Assembly: GCF_022846615.1 (NCBI RefSeq)
Contig: NZ_AP025637.1
Coordinates: 5,047,001 to 5,111,000 of the forward strand
Source: Roseomonas fluvialis
Lineage (GTDB): Bacteria; Pseudomonadota; Alphaproteobacteria; Acetobacterales; Acetobacteraceae
Reading direction: 5' to 3'
DNA length: 64,000 nt
A program made the translations under genes and the position numbers. Within the stretch, counting starts at the first letter, position 1. Every line of letters begins with the position of its first letter. The notes below the pieces were generated by a model. The model saw only the letters and a program-made list of their open reading frames with translations. It was not told the origin of the DNA and searched no databases. Shown here piece after piece: positions 24,159-33,441 of the stretch.

Positions 24159-24926
24159 ATGGACATCGCCGGGCTGTTCTCGCTGGAAGGCCGCCGCGCG
24201 CTCGTGACCGGAGCCTCCGGCGTGCTGGGGGCGCATTTCGCACGTGTGCTGCATGACGCGGGGGCGCAGGTGGCGCTGGCCGCGCGGCGCGTGGACGCGA
24301 CGCGCGCGCTGGCCGCTGAACTCGGCCCGCGCGCCGCCTCCGTGCCGCTGGACGTGACCGACGCCGCGACCATCCCCGCCGCCTTCGATGCGGCCGAGGC
24401 CGCGCTCGGCGGACCCTGCGACATCCTGGTGAACAATGCCGGCATCGCGGTGACGAAGCCGCTGCTGCAGCAGGACATCGAGGATTGGGACGGCGTCATG
24501 GCCGTGAACCTGCGCGGCTGCTTCCTGGTGGGGCAGGAAGTCGCGAAGCGCCTGGCCGCGGCGAAGCTGCCGGGGTCGATCATCAACATCGCGTCCGTGC
24601 TGGGCGAGCGCATCATCCCCGGCGTGGCAGGCTACACCGCGGCGAAGGCCGGGCTGCTGCACCTCACGCGCCAGATGGCCGTGGAACTCGCGCGCTACGG
24701 CATCCGCGTGAACGCGATCGCGCCCGGATACGTCGCGACCGACATCAACCGTGACTACTTCGCCTCCGAACCCGGCCAGGCGATGGTCAAGCGCATTCCG
24801 CAGCGCCGGCTGGGGTCGCCCGACGACCTCACGGGCCCGCTGCTGCTGCTGGCCTCCGCCGCCGGCGCGCACATGACGGGTGCGACGGTCACGGTGGATG
24901 GCGGGCATTCGGTCAACGCATTGTAG
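24159..24926 (+). CDS. SDR oxidoreductase, LvaD-like candidate (4-oxoacyl-CoA reductase)
   Basis: A 255-residue classical SDR: TGASGVLG (17-24), NNAG (92-95), Tyr159 and Lys163 (YTAAKAG), and C-terminal MTGATVTVDGGH. First gene of a tight operon with an acyl-CoA dehydrogenase, a phosphotransferase, a DUF6285-type protein and an acyl-CoA ligase. In the Pseudomonas putida lva operon the SDR (LvaD) reduces levulinyl-CoA to 4-hydroxyvaleryl-CoA; the same role is inferred here from context only. ATG 24159 sits ten bases after GGGAG; the ATG at 24150 is too close to it. Confidence 0.85.
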   Translation: MDIAGLFSLEGRRALVTGASGVLGAHFARVLHDAGAQVALAARRVDATRALAAELGPRAASVPLDVTDAATIPAAFDAAEAALGGPCDILVNNAGIAVTKPLLQQDIEDWDGVMAVNLRGCFLVGQEVAKRLAAAKLPGSIINIASVLGERIIPGVAGYTAAKAGLLHLTRQMAVELARYGIRVNAIAPGYVATDINRDYFASEPGQAMVKRIPQRRLGSPDDLTGPLLLLASAAGAHMTGATVTVDGGHSVNAL

Positions 24927-24938
24927 GAACGCCCCGCC

Positions 24939-26150
24939 ATGGACTTCGTGCTGCCGCCCGAGATCGAGGACATCCGCATCCGCATCCGCCGTTTCGTGGA
25001 TGAGCGGCTCATCCCGCTCGAATCCGATCGTGCCAACTATGACGAGCACGAGAACATCGGACCGCACGTGCTGGTGCAGATGCGTGCCGCGGCGAAGGCG
25101 GAAGGTCTCTGGGCACTACAGATGCCCAAGCGCCTGGGTGGCCTGGAACTCCCGCGCATCGGCATGGCCGCCTGCTACGAGGAAATGAACCGCTCCATCT
25201 TCGGCCCCGTGGTGTTCAATTCCGCGGCACCCGACGACGGCAACATGATGATCCTCGACCGCGTGCTGCCCGAGGCGATGAAGCCCGAATGGCTGCAACC
25301 GATCGTGGACGGCCAGGTGCAGTCGGCCTTCGCGATGACCGAACCGGATGGCTGCGGCTCCGACCCCGGCCTGACCTACACGAAGGCGGAGCGCGTCGGG
25401 AACGACCGCTGGCGCATCACCGGGCGCAAGTGGTTCATCACCGGCGCGGGCAATGCGCGGATCTTCATCATCATCGCGCGCACGTCGGACGACGAGCGCA
25501 AGGGCCTGTCGGCCTTCCTGTTCAAGGCGGACACGCCCGGCTGGAACATCGTCCGCCGCATCCCGATCATGGGGCCGGAGGAACATGGCGGGCATTGCGA
25601 ACTTGTCTTCGACGGGCTGGAAATCCCGGACAGCCAGCGCCTGATGGGCGTCGGCGACGGGCTGAAGCTCACGCAGATGCGCCTGGGCATCGCGCGCCTG
25701 ACGCACTGCATGCGCTGGACGGGCCTCGCGCGGCGCTGCCTCGAGATCGCGATGGAGCGCATCAAGCAGCGCGATTCCTTCGGCCAGAAGCTGGTCGACC
25801 GTGAAAGCGTGCAGGGCCTGGTGGGGCAAGCCGCGATGGAGATCGAGATCGGCCGCCTGCTGACCATGCGCGCCGCCTGGGCGCTCGACCAGGGTTCCTT
25901 CGCGCGCAAGGAGGTGTCGATGGCGAAGATCGTTGTCGCCGACGCCTTGCATAAATCCGTGGATACCGCGCTGCAGCTGCTCGGCGCGCGCGGCTATTCC
26001 AAGGACACGGTGATCGAATGGATCTACCGCTACGCCCGCCAGGCGCGGCTGGTTGATGGCGCGTCCGAAGTGCACCGCATGGTGCTGGCGAACATCCTGC
26101 GCGCCGAGGGCGACGGCTTCTTCCGCTGGGGCCAGGCCGGGCATGGATGA
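24939..26150 (+). CDS. Acyl-CoA dehydrogenase family protein (LvaC/ACAD10-11-like)
   Basis: A 403-residue flavoprotein. The FAD/substrate motif AMTEPDGCGSDPG, the WFITGAGNA strand, the ERIKQRDSFGQKL segment and the C-terminal LQLLGARGYSKDTVIEWIYRYARQ are classical for the family. In lva and ACAD10/11 systems such a protein handles 4-phosphoacyl-CoA rather than performing a plain desaturation, isomerising the 4-hydroxyacyl-CoA to the 3-hydroxy form after phosphate loss. The gene overlaps the phosphotransferase gene by 8 bp, strengthening this link. Confidence 0.88.
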   Translation: MDFVLPPEIEDIRIRIRRFVDERLIPLESDRANYDEHENIGPHVLVQMRAAAKAEGLWALQMPKRLGGLELPRIGMAACYEEMNRSIFGPVVFNSAAPDDGNMMILDRVLPEAMKPEWLQPIVDGQVQSAFAMTEPDGCGSDPGLTYTKAERVGNDRWRITGRKWFITGAGNARIFIIIARTSDDERKGLSAFLFKADTPGWNIVRRIPIMGPEEHGGHCELVFDGLEIPDSQRLMGVGDGLKLTQMRLGIARLTHCMRWTGLARRCLEIAMERIKQRDSFGQKLVDRESVQGLVGQAAMEIEIGRLLTMRAAWALDQGSFARKEVSMAKIVVADALHKSVDTALQLLGARGYSKDTVIEWIYRYARQARLVDGASEVHRMVLANILRAEGDGFFRWGQAGHG

Positions 26151-27120
26151 GGCGCGGCTGACAGCGTGGCTTCGCGCGACGACCGGCGACGCTTCGCTGG
26201 CCATTGAACGCGCGTCGCTGCTATCGGGCGGCGCCATCCAACAGAACTGGGCGATCGACGTCAGCGGCGGGCGGTCCTGGGTGCTGCGCACGGACAATGC
26301 CGCCACGCTCGCCGTCAGCCACGGCCGCGCCCAGGAATTTTGCCTGTTGCGCGCCGCCTTCGCCGCCGGCGTGACGGTCCCCGAACCGCTCTTCCTGTGC
26401 GAGGACGGCGCGGTGATCGGCGCGCCCTTCTTCGTCATGGCGCGTGTCGCCGGCACCGCAGCGGCGCATCGCGTGGTGCGCAGCGATACGCTGGGCGGCG
26501 GGCGCGAAGCCTGCGTGCGCGCGCTGGGCCGCGAGTTGGCGCGCATCCATTCCATCACGCCACCACGCGCGGACCTGGCGTTCCTCGGCCCGCCGCCGGA
26601 CGATCCCTGCCGGGCCTTCATCGCCGACCAGCGCGCAGCGCTCGACCGCCAGCGCCATCCACGCCCGGTACTGGAATGGGGCCTGCGGCACCTCGAGCGT
26701 ACGGCCCCGCCGCCGGTCGCGCCTGTGCTCGTCCACAACGACTTCCGCACCGGCAACATCATGCTCGACGAGGCCGGCGTCACCGCCGTGCTCGACTGGG
26801 AATTCGCGTTGTGGTCTGACCCTCACGCTGACCTCGGCTGGCTCTGCGCCAAGTGCTGGCGCTTCGGCAATGACGCGAATGAAGCCGGCGGCATCGGCCC
26901 GCGCGCCGCGCTTTACGAAGGCTACGGCGCGGTGGACGATGCCCGCGTGCGCTGGTGGGAACTCGCCGCGCACATCCGCTGGGCGTCGATCGCGGTGGAC
27001 CAGGCGGAACGTCACATCTCCGGCGTCGAGCGCAGCCTGGAACTGGCACTGACCGGCCACATGGTGCCCGGCCTGGAATGGGAAATCCTGCGCATCGTGG
27101 AGGCCCGTGATGCTGCGTGA
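26143..27120 (+). CDS. APH/ACAD10-type phosphotransferase (LvaA-like candidate)
   Basis: A 325-residue kinase-fold protein. Nucleotide loop region LLSGGAIQQNW, catalytic loop VLVHNDFRTGNIMLD with Asp200 and Asn205, and metal-binding Asp218 in AVLDWEFA. This is the aminoglycoside-phosphotransferase-like family next to acyl-CoA dehydrogenases. In P. putida, LvaA with its small partner LvaB phosphorylates the 4-hydroxyl of 4-hydroxyacyl-CoA. ATG 26143 lies within the end of the preceding gene; the small partner gene begins inside this one, so all are coupled. Confidence 0.87.
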   Translation: MDEARLTAWLRATTGDASLAIERASLLSGGAIQQNWAIDVSGGRSWVLRTDNAATLAVSHGRAQEFCLLRAAFAAGVTVPEPLFLCEDGAVIGAPFFVMARVAGTAAAHRVVRSDTLGGGREACVRALGRELARIHSITPPRADLAFLGPPPDDPCRAFIADQRAALDRQRHPRPVLEWGLRHLERTAPPPVAPVLVHNDFRTGNIMLDEAGVTAVLDWEFALWSDPHADLGWLCAKCWRFGNDANEAGGIGPRAALYEGYGAVDDARVRWWELAAHIRWASIAVDQAERHISGVERSLELALTGHMVPGLEWEILRIVEARDAA

Positions 27121-27445
27121 ACCGCCGGATGCCACCGACCTGCTCGCCACCGCGCGCGACGTATTGCTGAACGAATTGCTACCCGCCCTGCCGGCGGAGA
27201 AGGCCTTCGCCGCGCGCATGGTGGCCAATGCCATGGCCATCGCGGCGCGCGAGGCCGCGCAGGATGACGCCTGGCAAGGTGCCGCGCTGGCGCACATGGG
27301 CGGCGACGTACGCACCTTCGCCGCCGCCATCCGCGCCGGCGCACATGATCCCGGCACGCCGCGCCATACCGAGGTCGCGACCCTGCTCGACGACGTGACG
27401 CGCGCGCGCTGCGCCGTCAGCGCGCCCAAGGTGATCGCGCGATGA
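27110..27445 (+). CDS. Small DUF6285-type protein (LvaB-like candidate)
   Basis: A 111-residue helical protein without signal or membrane segments. The sequence (LLATARDVLLNELLPALP, then FAARMVANAMAIAARE) fits what I recall of DUF6285 proteins encoded beside ACAD10-type phosphotransferases; LvaB holds this position in the lva operon and is needed for LvaA kinase activity. ATG 27110 follows GGAGG by six bases and overlaps the kinase gene; the stop overlaps the ligase start (ATGA). Confidence 0.8.
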   Translation: MLREPPDATDLLATARDVLLNELLPALPAEKAFAARMVANAMAIAAREAAQDDAWQGAALAHMGGDVRTFAAAIRAGAHDPGTPRHTEVATLLDDVTRARCAVSAPKVIAR

Positions 27446-29052
27446 TGGCCGACGACCTGCCGCCCAACGCGGCGAACCACGTGCCGCTCTCGCCGGTGTC
27501 GTTCCTCGCGCGGGCGGCGCGCATCTGGCCGGGACGCACCGCCATCATCCATGGCGCGCGGCGCGTGACCTACGCGCAGTACCTGGATCGCAGCCGGCGT
27601 CTGGCCTCCGCGCTGCGCCAGGCCGGCGTCGCAGCGGGGGACGTGGTGGCGGCGCTCCTGCCCAACATCCCCGAAATGCTCGAAGCGCATATGGGCGTGC
27701 CGATGGCCGGCGCGGTGCTGTGTCCGGTCAATACGCGGCTTGATGCGCCGACCGTGCGGTTCATCCTGGGTCACTCCGGCGCGAAGCTGCTGCTGGTCGA
27801 CCGCGAATTCGCCGCGCTGGCGGCCGCCGCGCTGGATGGCGCGGAAGCCCCGCCGCGCGTCGTCGTCGTGGACGACCCGGAAGGTCCCGGCGGCAGCGCG
27901 ATCGACGCCACGCCCTACGAGGATTTCCTCGCCACCGGCGACGCCGCCTTTCCGGTTGTGCCGCCGACCGACGAATGGGCGGCGATCTCGCTCTCCTACA
28001 CGTCCGGCACCACGGGGGACCCGAAGGGCGTGGTGGTGCATCACCGCGGCGCCTACCTGAATGCCTGCGGCAATGCGCTGGCCTTCGGGCTGAACCCGAC
28101 CAGCGTCTATCTCTGGACGCTGCCGATGTTCCACTGCAATGGCTGGACCTATACCTGGGCCGTGACGTTGCAGGGCGGTGTGCATATCTGCCTGCGCCGC
28201 GTCGATCCGGCGCGCATCTTTGCGCTGATCGCCGAACATGGCGTGACGCACCTGTGCGCCGCGCCCGTCGTGCTGACCATGCTGATCCATGCGCCGGCTG
28301 ACCAGCAGCGCGCCTTCGCAAATCGCATCGGCATCGCCACCGGCGGCGCCGCGCCGCCCTCCCCGGTGATTGCGGCGATGGAGCGCATGGGGTTCGACGT
28401 CACGCACCTGTACGGTCTGACCGAATGCTACGGACCCTCGCTGCTGTGTGCCTGGCAGCCGGAACTCGCGAACCTGGCCTTGCCGGACAAGGCGGCCTTC
28501 ATGGCGCGCCAGGGCGTGCCGCTGCCAACACTGGAAGACGCGACGGTGATCGACGCCCAGACCGGCGCGCGCGTGCCCGCCGATGGCGCGACGCTCGGCG
28601 AGATCGTGCTGCGCGGCAACACGGTGATGAAGGGCTACCTGCGCAATCCGCGCGCCAATGAAGCCGCCTTCGCCGGCGGCTGGTTTCGCACCGGGGACCT
28701 CGGCGTGCTGCACCCCGACGGCTACATCGAGGTGAAGGACCGCGCCAAGGATATCGTGATCTCCGGCGGCGAGAACATCAGTAGCCTCGAGGTCGAGGAA
28801 GCCCTCTACAAGCACCCCGATGTCATGGAGGCCGCCGTCGTCGCCCACCCCGACCCGAAATGGGGCGAGGTGCCGCACGCCTTCGTTACGCTCAAGCCCG
28901 GTGCCAGCGCGACGACCGCCGACATCATCGCGCATTGCCGCGCGCATCTCGCGCATTTCAAGGCGCCGCGGCACGTCACTTTCGGCCCGCTGCCCAAGAC
29001 CGCGACCGGCAAGATCCAGAAATTCGAACTGCGCCGCGCGCTGACAGGCTGA
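27442..29052 (+). CDS. AMP-dependent acyl-CoA synthetase (LvaE-like candidate)
   Basis: A 536-residue acyl-adenylate-forming ligase with SYTSGTTGDPKGVV (P-loop), YGLTECYGPS, WFRTGDLGV, DRAKDIVISGGENISS and the catalytic lysine region KTATGKIQKFELR. It is paralogous to the ligase at 3778-5406 over its whole length. As the last gene of the lva-like operon it would activate the incoming 4-oxo- or 4-hydroxyacid to its CoA ester. Start ATG 27442 overlaps the previous stop. Confidence 0.9.
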   Translation: MMADDLPPNAANHVPLSPVSFLARAARIWPGRTAIIHGARRVTYAQYLDRSRRLASALRQAGVAAGDVVAALLPNIPEMLEAHMGVPMAGAVLCPVNTRLDAPTVRFILGHSGAKLLLVDREFAALAAAALDGAEAPPRVVVVDDPEGPGGSAIDATPYEDFLATGDAAFPVVPPTDEWAAISLSYTSGTTGDPKGVVVHHRGAYLNACGNALAFGLNPTSVYLWTLPMFHCNGWTYTWAVTLQGGVHICLRRVDPARIFALIAEHGVTHLCAAPVVLTMLIHAPADQQRAFANRIGIATGGAAPPSPVIAAMERMGFDVTHLYGLTECYGPSLLCAWQPELANLALPDKAAFMARQGVPLPTLEDATVIDAQTGARVPADGATLGEIVLRGNTVMKGYLRNPRANEAAFAGGWFRTGDLGVLHPDGYIEVKDRAKDIVISGGENISSLEVEEALYKHPDVMEAAVVAHPDPKWGEVPHAFVTLKPGASATTADIIAHCRAHLAHFKAPRHVTFGPLPKTATGKIQKFELRRALTG

Positions 29053-29235
29053 CGCCAACGGCCGATGTCGTCGACCGCTGGCATCGGCTGTTCCGCCCCA
29101 CAAGGTTGGGCGAAGAGATCCGACTTGCGCGGCTTCGCGCGACGCTGCGCGGCGCCCATTCGGGCGCTGCTGCGTGTGGCAGGATGCGGCCGGCGACGCC
29201 ATGGCTGGCCGGGGGGAATGCCTGCGGCCCGCCCG

Positions 29236-30480
29236 CTACCCCCGGACCGGCCGCACCGTCGCCAGGATCACCGCCCCCAGCGCCAGGAACACCAGGACCG
29301 TCGACATCCCGAGCGCTTGGCTGCCGGTGGCGGCCGTGACCGCCGCCAATACCGCCGGCCCCAGGAAGCCGGTGATCCGCCCCGACAGCGCGAACAGTCC
29401 GAAATGCGATGCGCATTGCCCGTCCGGCGCCATCTGCGCCATCAGCGTGCGCGACGCCGCCTGCGCCGGCCCCATGAAGATGCCCAGGGCCATCGCGAGC
29501 GCCCAGAACCAGGTCACACTGGCGGTCAGCAGCAGCGCCGCCCCCAGGACGACCATGCATACCAGCGCGATCATCACGACGCGCTTCGCACCGATCCGGT
29601 CATCGATCAGGCCGAATCCCGCCGCGCCCAACCCGGCCGTGACGTTCAGCGCGATGCCGAACAGCAGGATATCCTCCATCCCCATGCCATGCACGCCGGC
29701 GGCATAAATGGCGCCAAAGGCGAACAGCGTGTTCAGCCCATCGGTGTAGAACAGCCGCGCCACCAGGAATCGCAGCATGTCCGGCCGCTGCGGCAGGCCC
29801 TGGATCAGCCGCTTCGTATCCGCCAGGCACGCCGCCACCGCCTGCCCCGGCGGCAGGCGCGCGCCCGGCCTGTCCGGCACGAACATCAGCACCGGCCAGG
29901 CGAACACCAGCGTCCAGGCGCCGACCAGCAGCGCGGTGGCGCGCACATGCTCGCTCTCGGCGCGATCCAGGCCGAACAGCGCGGGGTTGGGCTGGATCAG
30001 CAACACCAGCGCAACACCCAGGCATACCAGTCCGCCCGCATAGCCCAGCCCCCAGGCCAGGCCCGACACGCGTCCCAGGTGCTCCGGCGTCGTCACCTCC
30101 GGCAGCATGGCGTTGTAGAAGACCGTGCCGATCTCGAAGGCGATGGTCGCAAGACCGACGCAGACCAGCACGTACAGCGTCCAGGACGGGTCGGGCAGCG
30201 CGAACCAGACCAGCGCCGTGCAGGCCGCGGTGACCAGCGTGCAGGCCGCCAGCATCATCCGCCGCCCGCCATTGTCCGCCAGCGCGCCGAGCACGGGTGA
30301 CAGAAGCGCGATGCAGACCGCCGCGACGGTCTGCATCCAGCCCCATTGCGCCTGGCCGGTGGCCGGGTCGGGCGCGATGCCCTGGGAGAAATAGGCGGCG
30401 ATCACGAAGGTCGATACGACCGTCGGAAAGGCGCTGTTCGCCCAGTCGAAGGTGGCCCAGGCGATCGCCTTGCGGTTCAT
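29236..30480 (-). CDS. UMF1/Atg22-like MFS transporter
   Basis: A 414-residue membrane protein with about 12 helices. The N-terminus AIAWATFDWANSAFPTVVST is the signature of the UMF1/Atg22 family (related to yeast vacuolar amino-acid exporters), and the loop motif reads GALADNGGRR. Bacterial members have no settled substrate. ATG 30480 starts at the conserved N-terminus; 47 further codons are open upstream but are low-complexity. Confidence 0.85.
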   Translation of the reverse strand: MNRKAIAWATFDWANSAFPTVVSTFVIAAYFSQGIAPDPATGQAQWGWMQTVAAVCIALLSPVLGALADNGGRRMMLAACTLVTAACTALVWFALPDPSWTLYVLVCVGLATIAFEIGTVFYNAMLPEVTTPEHLGRVSGLAWGLGYAGGLVCLGVALVLLIQPNPALFGLDRAESEHVRATALLVGAWTLVFAWPVLMFVPDRPGARLPPGQAVAACLADTKRLIQGLPQRPDMLRFLVARLFYTDGLNTLFAFGAIYAAGVHGMGMEDILLFGIALNVTAGLGAAGFGLIDDRIGAKRVVMIALVCMVVLGAALLLTASVTWFWALAMALGIFMGPAQAASRTLMAQMAPDGQCASHFGLFALSGRITGFLGPAVLAAVTAATGSQALGMSTVLVFLALGAVILATVRPVRG

Positions 30481-30523
30481 CTGCCCGGCGTGCCGGAAAC
30501 GCGCGGCGGGCGCAAGCGCGGCA

Positions 30524-31792
30524 TTATCCGCGCGGGGGCTTGGGCAGGCCGCGCCCGCGTACCACCGCGCCCTCGCCGAAGCGCGCCCGCAGCGATTCCA
30601 CCGCCGCCCAGCGCGCGGCACGCTTGGGTGCCTCGGGGTCGGCGAGGTCGCCGCGATCGGCCTGGTCCGCCGGCGCGAGAGGCTGCGCGCCGATGCCGAT
30701 CAGGCGGAAGGCGGTGCCGTCCGCCTCGCGCGCCAGCAGCGGGCGCGCGGCGGCAAACAGCACGTCGGGCAGGGTGGTCGGCTGCGCCAGACGGGCGGCG
30801 CGGGTGCGAATGGCGAAGGCGGCGGTCTTGAGCTTCAGCGTGACGCCGGCGGCGGCCAGGTCCTTGTCCTTCAGGCGGCGCGCGAGCTTCTCGCACAACC
30901 GCCACAGCGGAGCCTCGAGCGCGGCCTGCGTCGTCATGTCGGTCTCGAAGGTGGTCTCGGCGCTGACCGATTTCGTCTCGCGCGACGGGTCGACACGGCG
31001 GCTGTCCTCGCCGCGCGCGCGCGCGGCCAACGCAGGCCCGTCCTCGCCGAAGCGCGCCGCCGCGTCGCGCGGGGACAGCGTGCCGAGCTGCCCCAGCGTG
31101 CTGAACCCCGCCGCCTGCAGCCGCTTCGCCATGGCGGGCCCGACGCCCGGCAGCAGCGAGACCGGCTGCGGCGCGAGCCAGGCCGCGGCTTCATCGGCAC
31201 CGATCACCGCGAAGCCGCGCGGCTTGTCGCGTTCCGCTGCCAGCTTCGCCATCAGCCGATTGGCTGCCAGGCCGATCGAGACCGTCACCCCCACCTCGCG
31301 TTCCACCGCAGCGGCGAAGCGCGCCAGTACCAGCGCCGGCGGCGCGCCGTGCAGCGCCTGCGTGCCGGACAGGTCGAGCACCGCCTCGTCGATCGACAGT
31401 GGCTGCACGAGCGGCGTGAGCGCCTCCATCATGGCACGGATGCGCCGACCCTCGGTCACGTATTTCGCCATGTCGGGCTTGATCACAACGGCATCGGGGC
31501 AGGCCGACAGCGCCTTGAACATCGGCATCGCACTGCGCACGCCGCGGGTGCGCGCGATGTAGCAGCAGGCCGCCACCACGCCGCGCTTCCCGCCCCCCAC
31601 GATCACGGGGCGGGTCAGCAATTCGGGCCGGTCGCGCTTCTCGACGCTGGCGTAGAAGGCATCGCAATCGACATGCGCGACCGACAGCGCGAACAGGTCC
31701 TCATGCGTCACCACCCGGCGCGACCCGCAGGACGGGCAGCGCGCGAAACCGTCCTCGGCGGCATGCAGGCAGTCGCGGCACAGCGCGGGCAT
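30524..31792 (-). CDS. dinB: DNA polymerase IV (Y family) with N-terminal zinc ribbon
   Basis: A 422-residue translesion polymerase. The N-terminus has two CxxC pairs (Cys5, Cys8, Cys19, Cys22), a ribbon found in alphaproteobacterial DinB. Catalytic acids: Asp42 (HVDCDAFYASVE) and Asp135-Glu136 (LSIDEAVLDL). The HhH region (LPGVGPAMAKRL) and little-finger domain (about 265-370) follow. It copies past damaged bases with low fidelity and is often under SOS control, but I see no clear LexA box in the upstream 138 bp. The extended C-terminal tail is Arg/Pro-rich. Confidence 0.93.
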   Translation of the reverse strand: MPALCRDCLHAAEDGFARCPSCGSRRVVTHEDLFALSVAHVDCDAFYASVEKRDRPELLTRPVIVGGGKRGVVAACCYIARTRGVRSAMPMFKALSACPDAVVIKPDMAKYVTEGRRIRAMMEALTPLVQPLSIDEAVLDLSGTQALHGAPPALVLARFAAAVEREVGVTVSIGLAANRLMAKLAAERDKPRGFAVIGADEAAAWLAPQPVSLLPGVGPAMAKRLQAAGFSTLGQLGTLSPRDAAARFGEDGPALAARARGEDSRRVDPSRETKSVSAETTFETDMTTQAALEAPLWRLCEKLARRLKDKDLAAAGVTLKLKTAAFAIRTRAARLAQPTTLPDVLFAAARPLLAREADGTAFRLIGIGAQPLAPADQADRGDLADPEAPKRAARWAAVESLRARFGEGAVVRGRGLPKPPRG

Positions 31793-31829
31793 GGTGCGGG
31801 GACCGCGCTGGCCGTGGCGGCGCCGCTAG

Positions 31830-31874
31830 AGCACCACCCGCTCAAACAGGATCGCTTGAGCGGGTAAAGGTGCT
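31830..31874. repeat. Long palindrome of an alphaproteobacterial intergenic type
   Basis: Arms 31830-31845 and 31856-31874 pair over 16 bases with a three-base bulge (TTT) and a 10-base loop. The right flank (GGTGCTCGCAAAAACAAATG to about 31892) resembles the flank of the hairpin at 46537-46564. It lies upstream of dinB and after the membrane protein gene. No T-run directly follows the stem in either direction. Confidence 0.65.
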
Positions 31875-31930
31875 CGCAAAAACAAATGGGTAGAGTGCAT
31901 CAGGTGAGCCCTTGCGAACGGAAGGCGCCG

Positions 31931-32368
31931 CTATGCCGGCACCGCGCGGCGACGCACCACGAAGGGCATGGCCGCCAGCCACGCGAGCAGCACCAGTCCC
32001 AGCACCTGCGTCGCGAGGCCGCGCGGCGCGCGCGTGCCGGCCAGTCCGCTCGCGTCCAGCAGCAGGCCGAGCGCAACGTCGCACGCAACCACCAGGGCGA
32101 GTGCCACGCCCGCCACCAGCGCCCGCGCGCGCGGCGTCGGCGCCGCCAGCCGCGCCACCACCCATCGCGCTGCCAGCCAGAGCAGCACCGCCATCGCGAC
32201 GGCCTCTGCCAAAGCGGCGGGGACGGCGCCGAAGGTCGGCGCGAGCAGCAACTCCCGCACGGGACCGAGCGCGCCGCCCGCCGCGAAGGCGAGCGCCCCA
32301 TAGGTCAGGCCTGGCGTGATGGCCGCCGCGCGCGGCCCGGGATCGGCGCGGGAGGGTTCGCCGGTCAT
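31931..32368 (-). CDS. Conserved small membrane protein of unknown function
   Basis: A 145-residue protein with four likely transmembrane helices (about 17-37, 47-68, 84-104 and 116-138). I recognise no functional motif; the segment GALAFAAGGALGPVRELLLAP suggests a conserved hydrophobic family. ATG 32368 overlaps the stop of the ROK kinase gene (ATGA), so the two are coupled, but this does not fix a role. Confidence 0.72.
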   Translation of the reverse strand: MTGEPSRADPGPRAAAITPGLTYGALAFAAGGALGPVRELLLAPTFGAVPAALAEAVAMAVLLWLAARWVVARLAAPTPRARALVAGVALALVVACDVALGLLLDASGLAGTRAPRGLATQVLGLVLLAWLAAMPFVVRRRAVPA

Positions 32369-33255
32369 GCCGAATCCCACAGTCGCGCCGCGCCGAACAC
32401 GCCGGAGGAATCGCCGTGCCGTGCCTGCACGATGGGCGTGCGCGCCACGTCGCCCAGCACATGCCGCGCCATCAGCGGCGGCACCTTCGCGTACAGATGT
32501 TGCATGTTCGACAGGCCTCCACCCAGCACGATCACGTCGGGATCCAGGATATTCGCGATCAGCCCGAGCGCCCGCGCCAGCCGATCCGCGTGCCGGGCGA
32601 GCGCCGCCGCGGCGCGGTCCTCGCCGGCCGCGGCGCGCGCCGGGATCGCCCCCGCATCGCGCGCGCCAGGCCCGTCGCAATCCGCCGCCAGCGCCGGACC
32701 CGACAGGAAGGTCTCGAGACATCCATGGCGCCCGCACCAGCAGCGCGGGCCAGGAAATTCCGCGGCGGTCATCCAGGGCAGCGGCGTGTGGCCCCATTCG
32801 CCAGCGGTGCCGTTCGGCCCATCCAGGATGCGACCGGAACTCACGATGCCGCCGCCGCAGCCGGTGCCGATGATGACGGCAAACACCGTGCGGTGTCCGG
32901 CGCCGGCGCCGTCCGCCGCCTCGCTCATGGCCAGGCAGTTGGCGTCGTTGGTCACGCGGACCTCGCGCCCGATCGCGGCGGCCACGTCGCGGTCCAGCTT
33001 CTGGCCGTTCAGCGCCTGGGAATTCGCGTTGCGCACCAGACCAGTGGCGGGGCTGAGGCTGCCGGGGATGCCGATGCCTACCGTGCCGCGCGTGCCGGTC
33101 TCGCGCTCCGCCTGCGCCACCAGCGCGGCGATCGTCTCGACGATGCCGGGATAGTCGGGCGGGGTCGGGCGGCGATGACGCAGCCGCAGTGCGCCGTCGC
33201 GGTCGAGTGCGACGATCTCGGTCTTGGTGCCGCCGAGGTCGATGCCGAAGCGCAT
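32365..33255 (-). CDS. ROK-family sugar kinase
   Basis: A 296-residue kinase (fructokinase/N-acetylglucosamine-kinase type). N-terminal phosphate loop FGIDLGGTKTEIVA, substrate/catalytic segment RVTNDANCLAMSE (Asp of the NDAN motif), second phosphate motif IIGTGCGGGIV, zinc motif CWCGRHGCLETFLSG and the C-terminal adenosine motif VIVLGGGLSN. It phosphorylates a hexose in the cytoplasm; the sugar is undetermined. Frame continues upstream, but ATG 33255 is at the family start. Divergent from tusA-like gene. Confidence 0.9.
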   Translation of the reverse strand: MRFGIDLGGTKTEIVALDRDGALRLRHRRPTPPDYPGIVETIAALVAQAERETGTRGTVGIGIPGSLSPATGLVRNANSQALNGQKLDRDVAAAIGREVRVTNDANCLAMSEAADGAGAGHRTVFAVIIGTGCGGGIVSSGRILDGPNGTAGEWGHTPLPWMTAAEFPGPRCWCGRHGCLETFLSGPALAADCDGPGARDAGAIPARAAAGEDRAAAALARHADRLARALGLIANILDPDVIVLGGGLSNMQHLYAKVPPLMARHVLGDVARTPIVQARHGDSSGVFGAARLWDSA

Positions 33256-33441
33256 CCGCGTCAGGCCCAGGCCCGCCGCGCCGGGCCTGGCCGTGGCAGC
33301 GGAACCTGGCCGGGCAGCGGTGCCCGCGCGCGAGTCGAATGGCCCATGATTCGGCACCTCCGCGCACAGTCTGCACCGACATGCCTGCCGCGCGGAACCC
33401 TGTGCTGGACGCGCCCGGCCCGCGGTGGTGCAATCGAGTGC

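Noticed and set aside
26221..29202. A 993-codon open frame on the minus strand opposite the lva-like operon
   Set aside because: High GC leaves long open antisense frames; its His/Arg/Gly-rich translation follows the wobble positions of the plus-strand genes and shows no domain.
31793..31930. LexA/SOS box before dinB
   Set aside because: I looked for GAAC/GTTC-N7 direct repeats typical of alphaproteobacteria and found none clear; the palindrome there is of a dispersed type.
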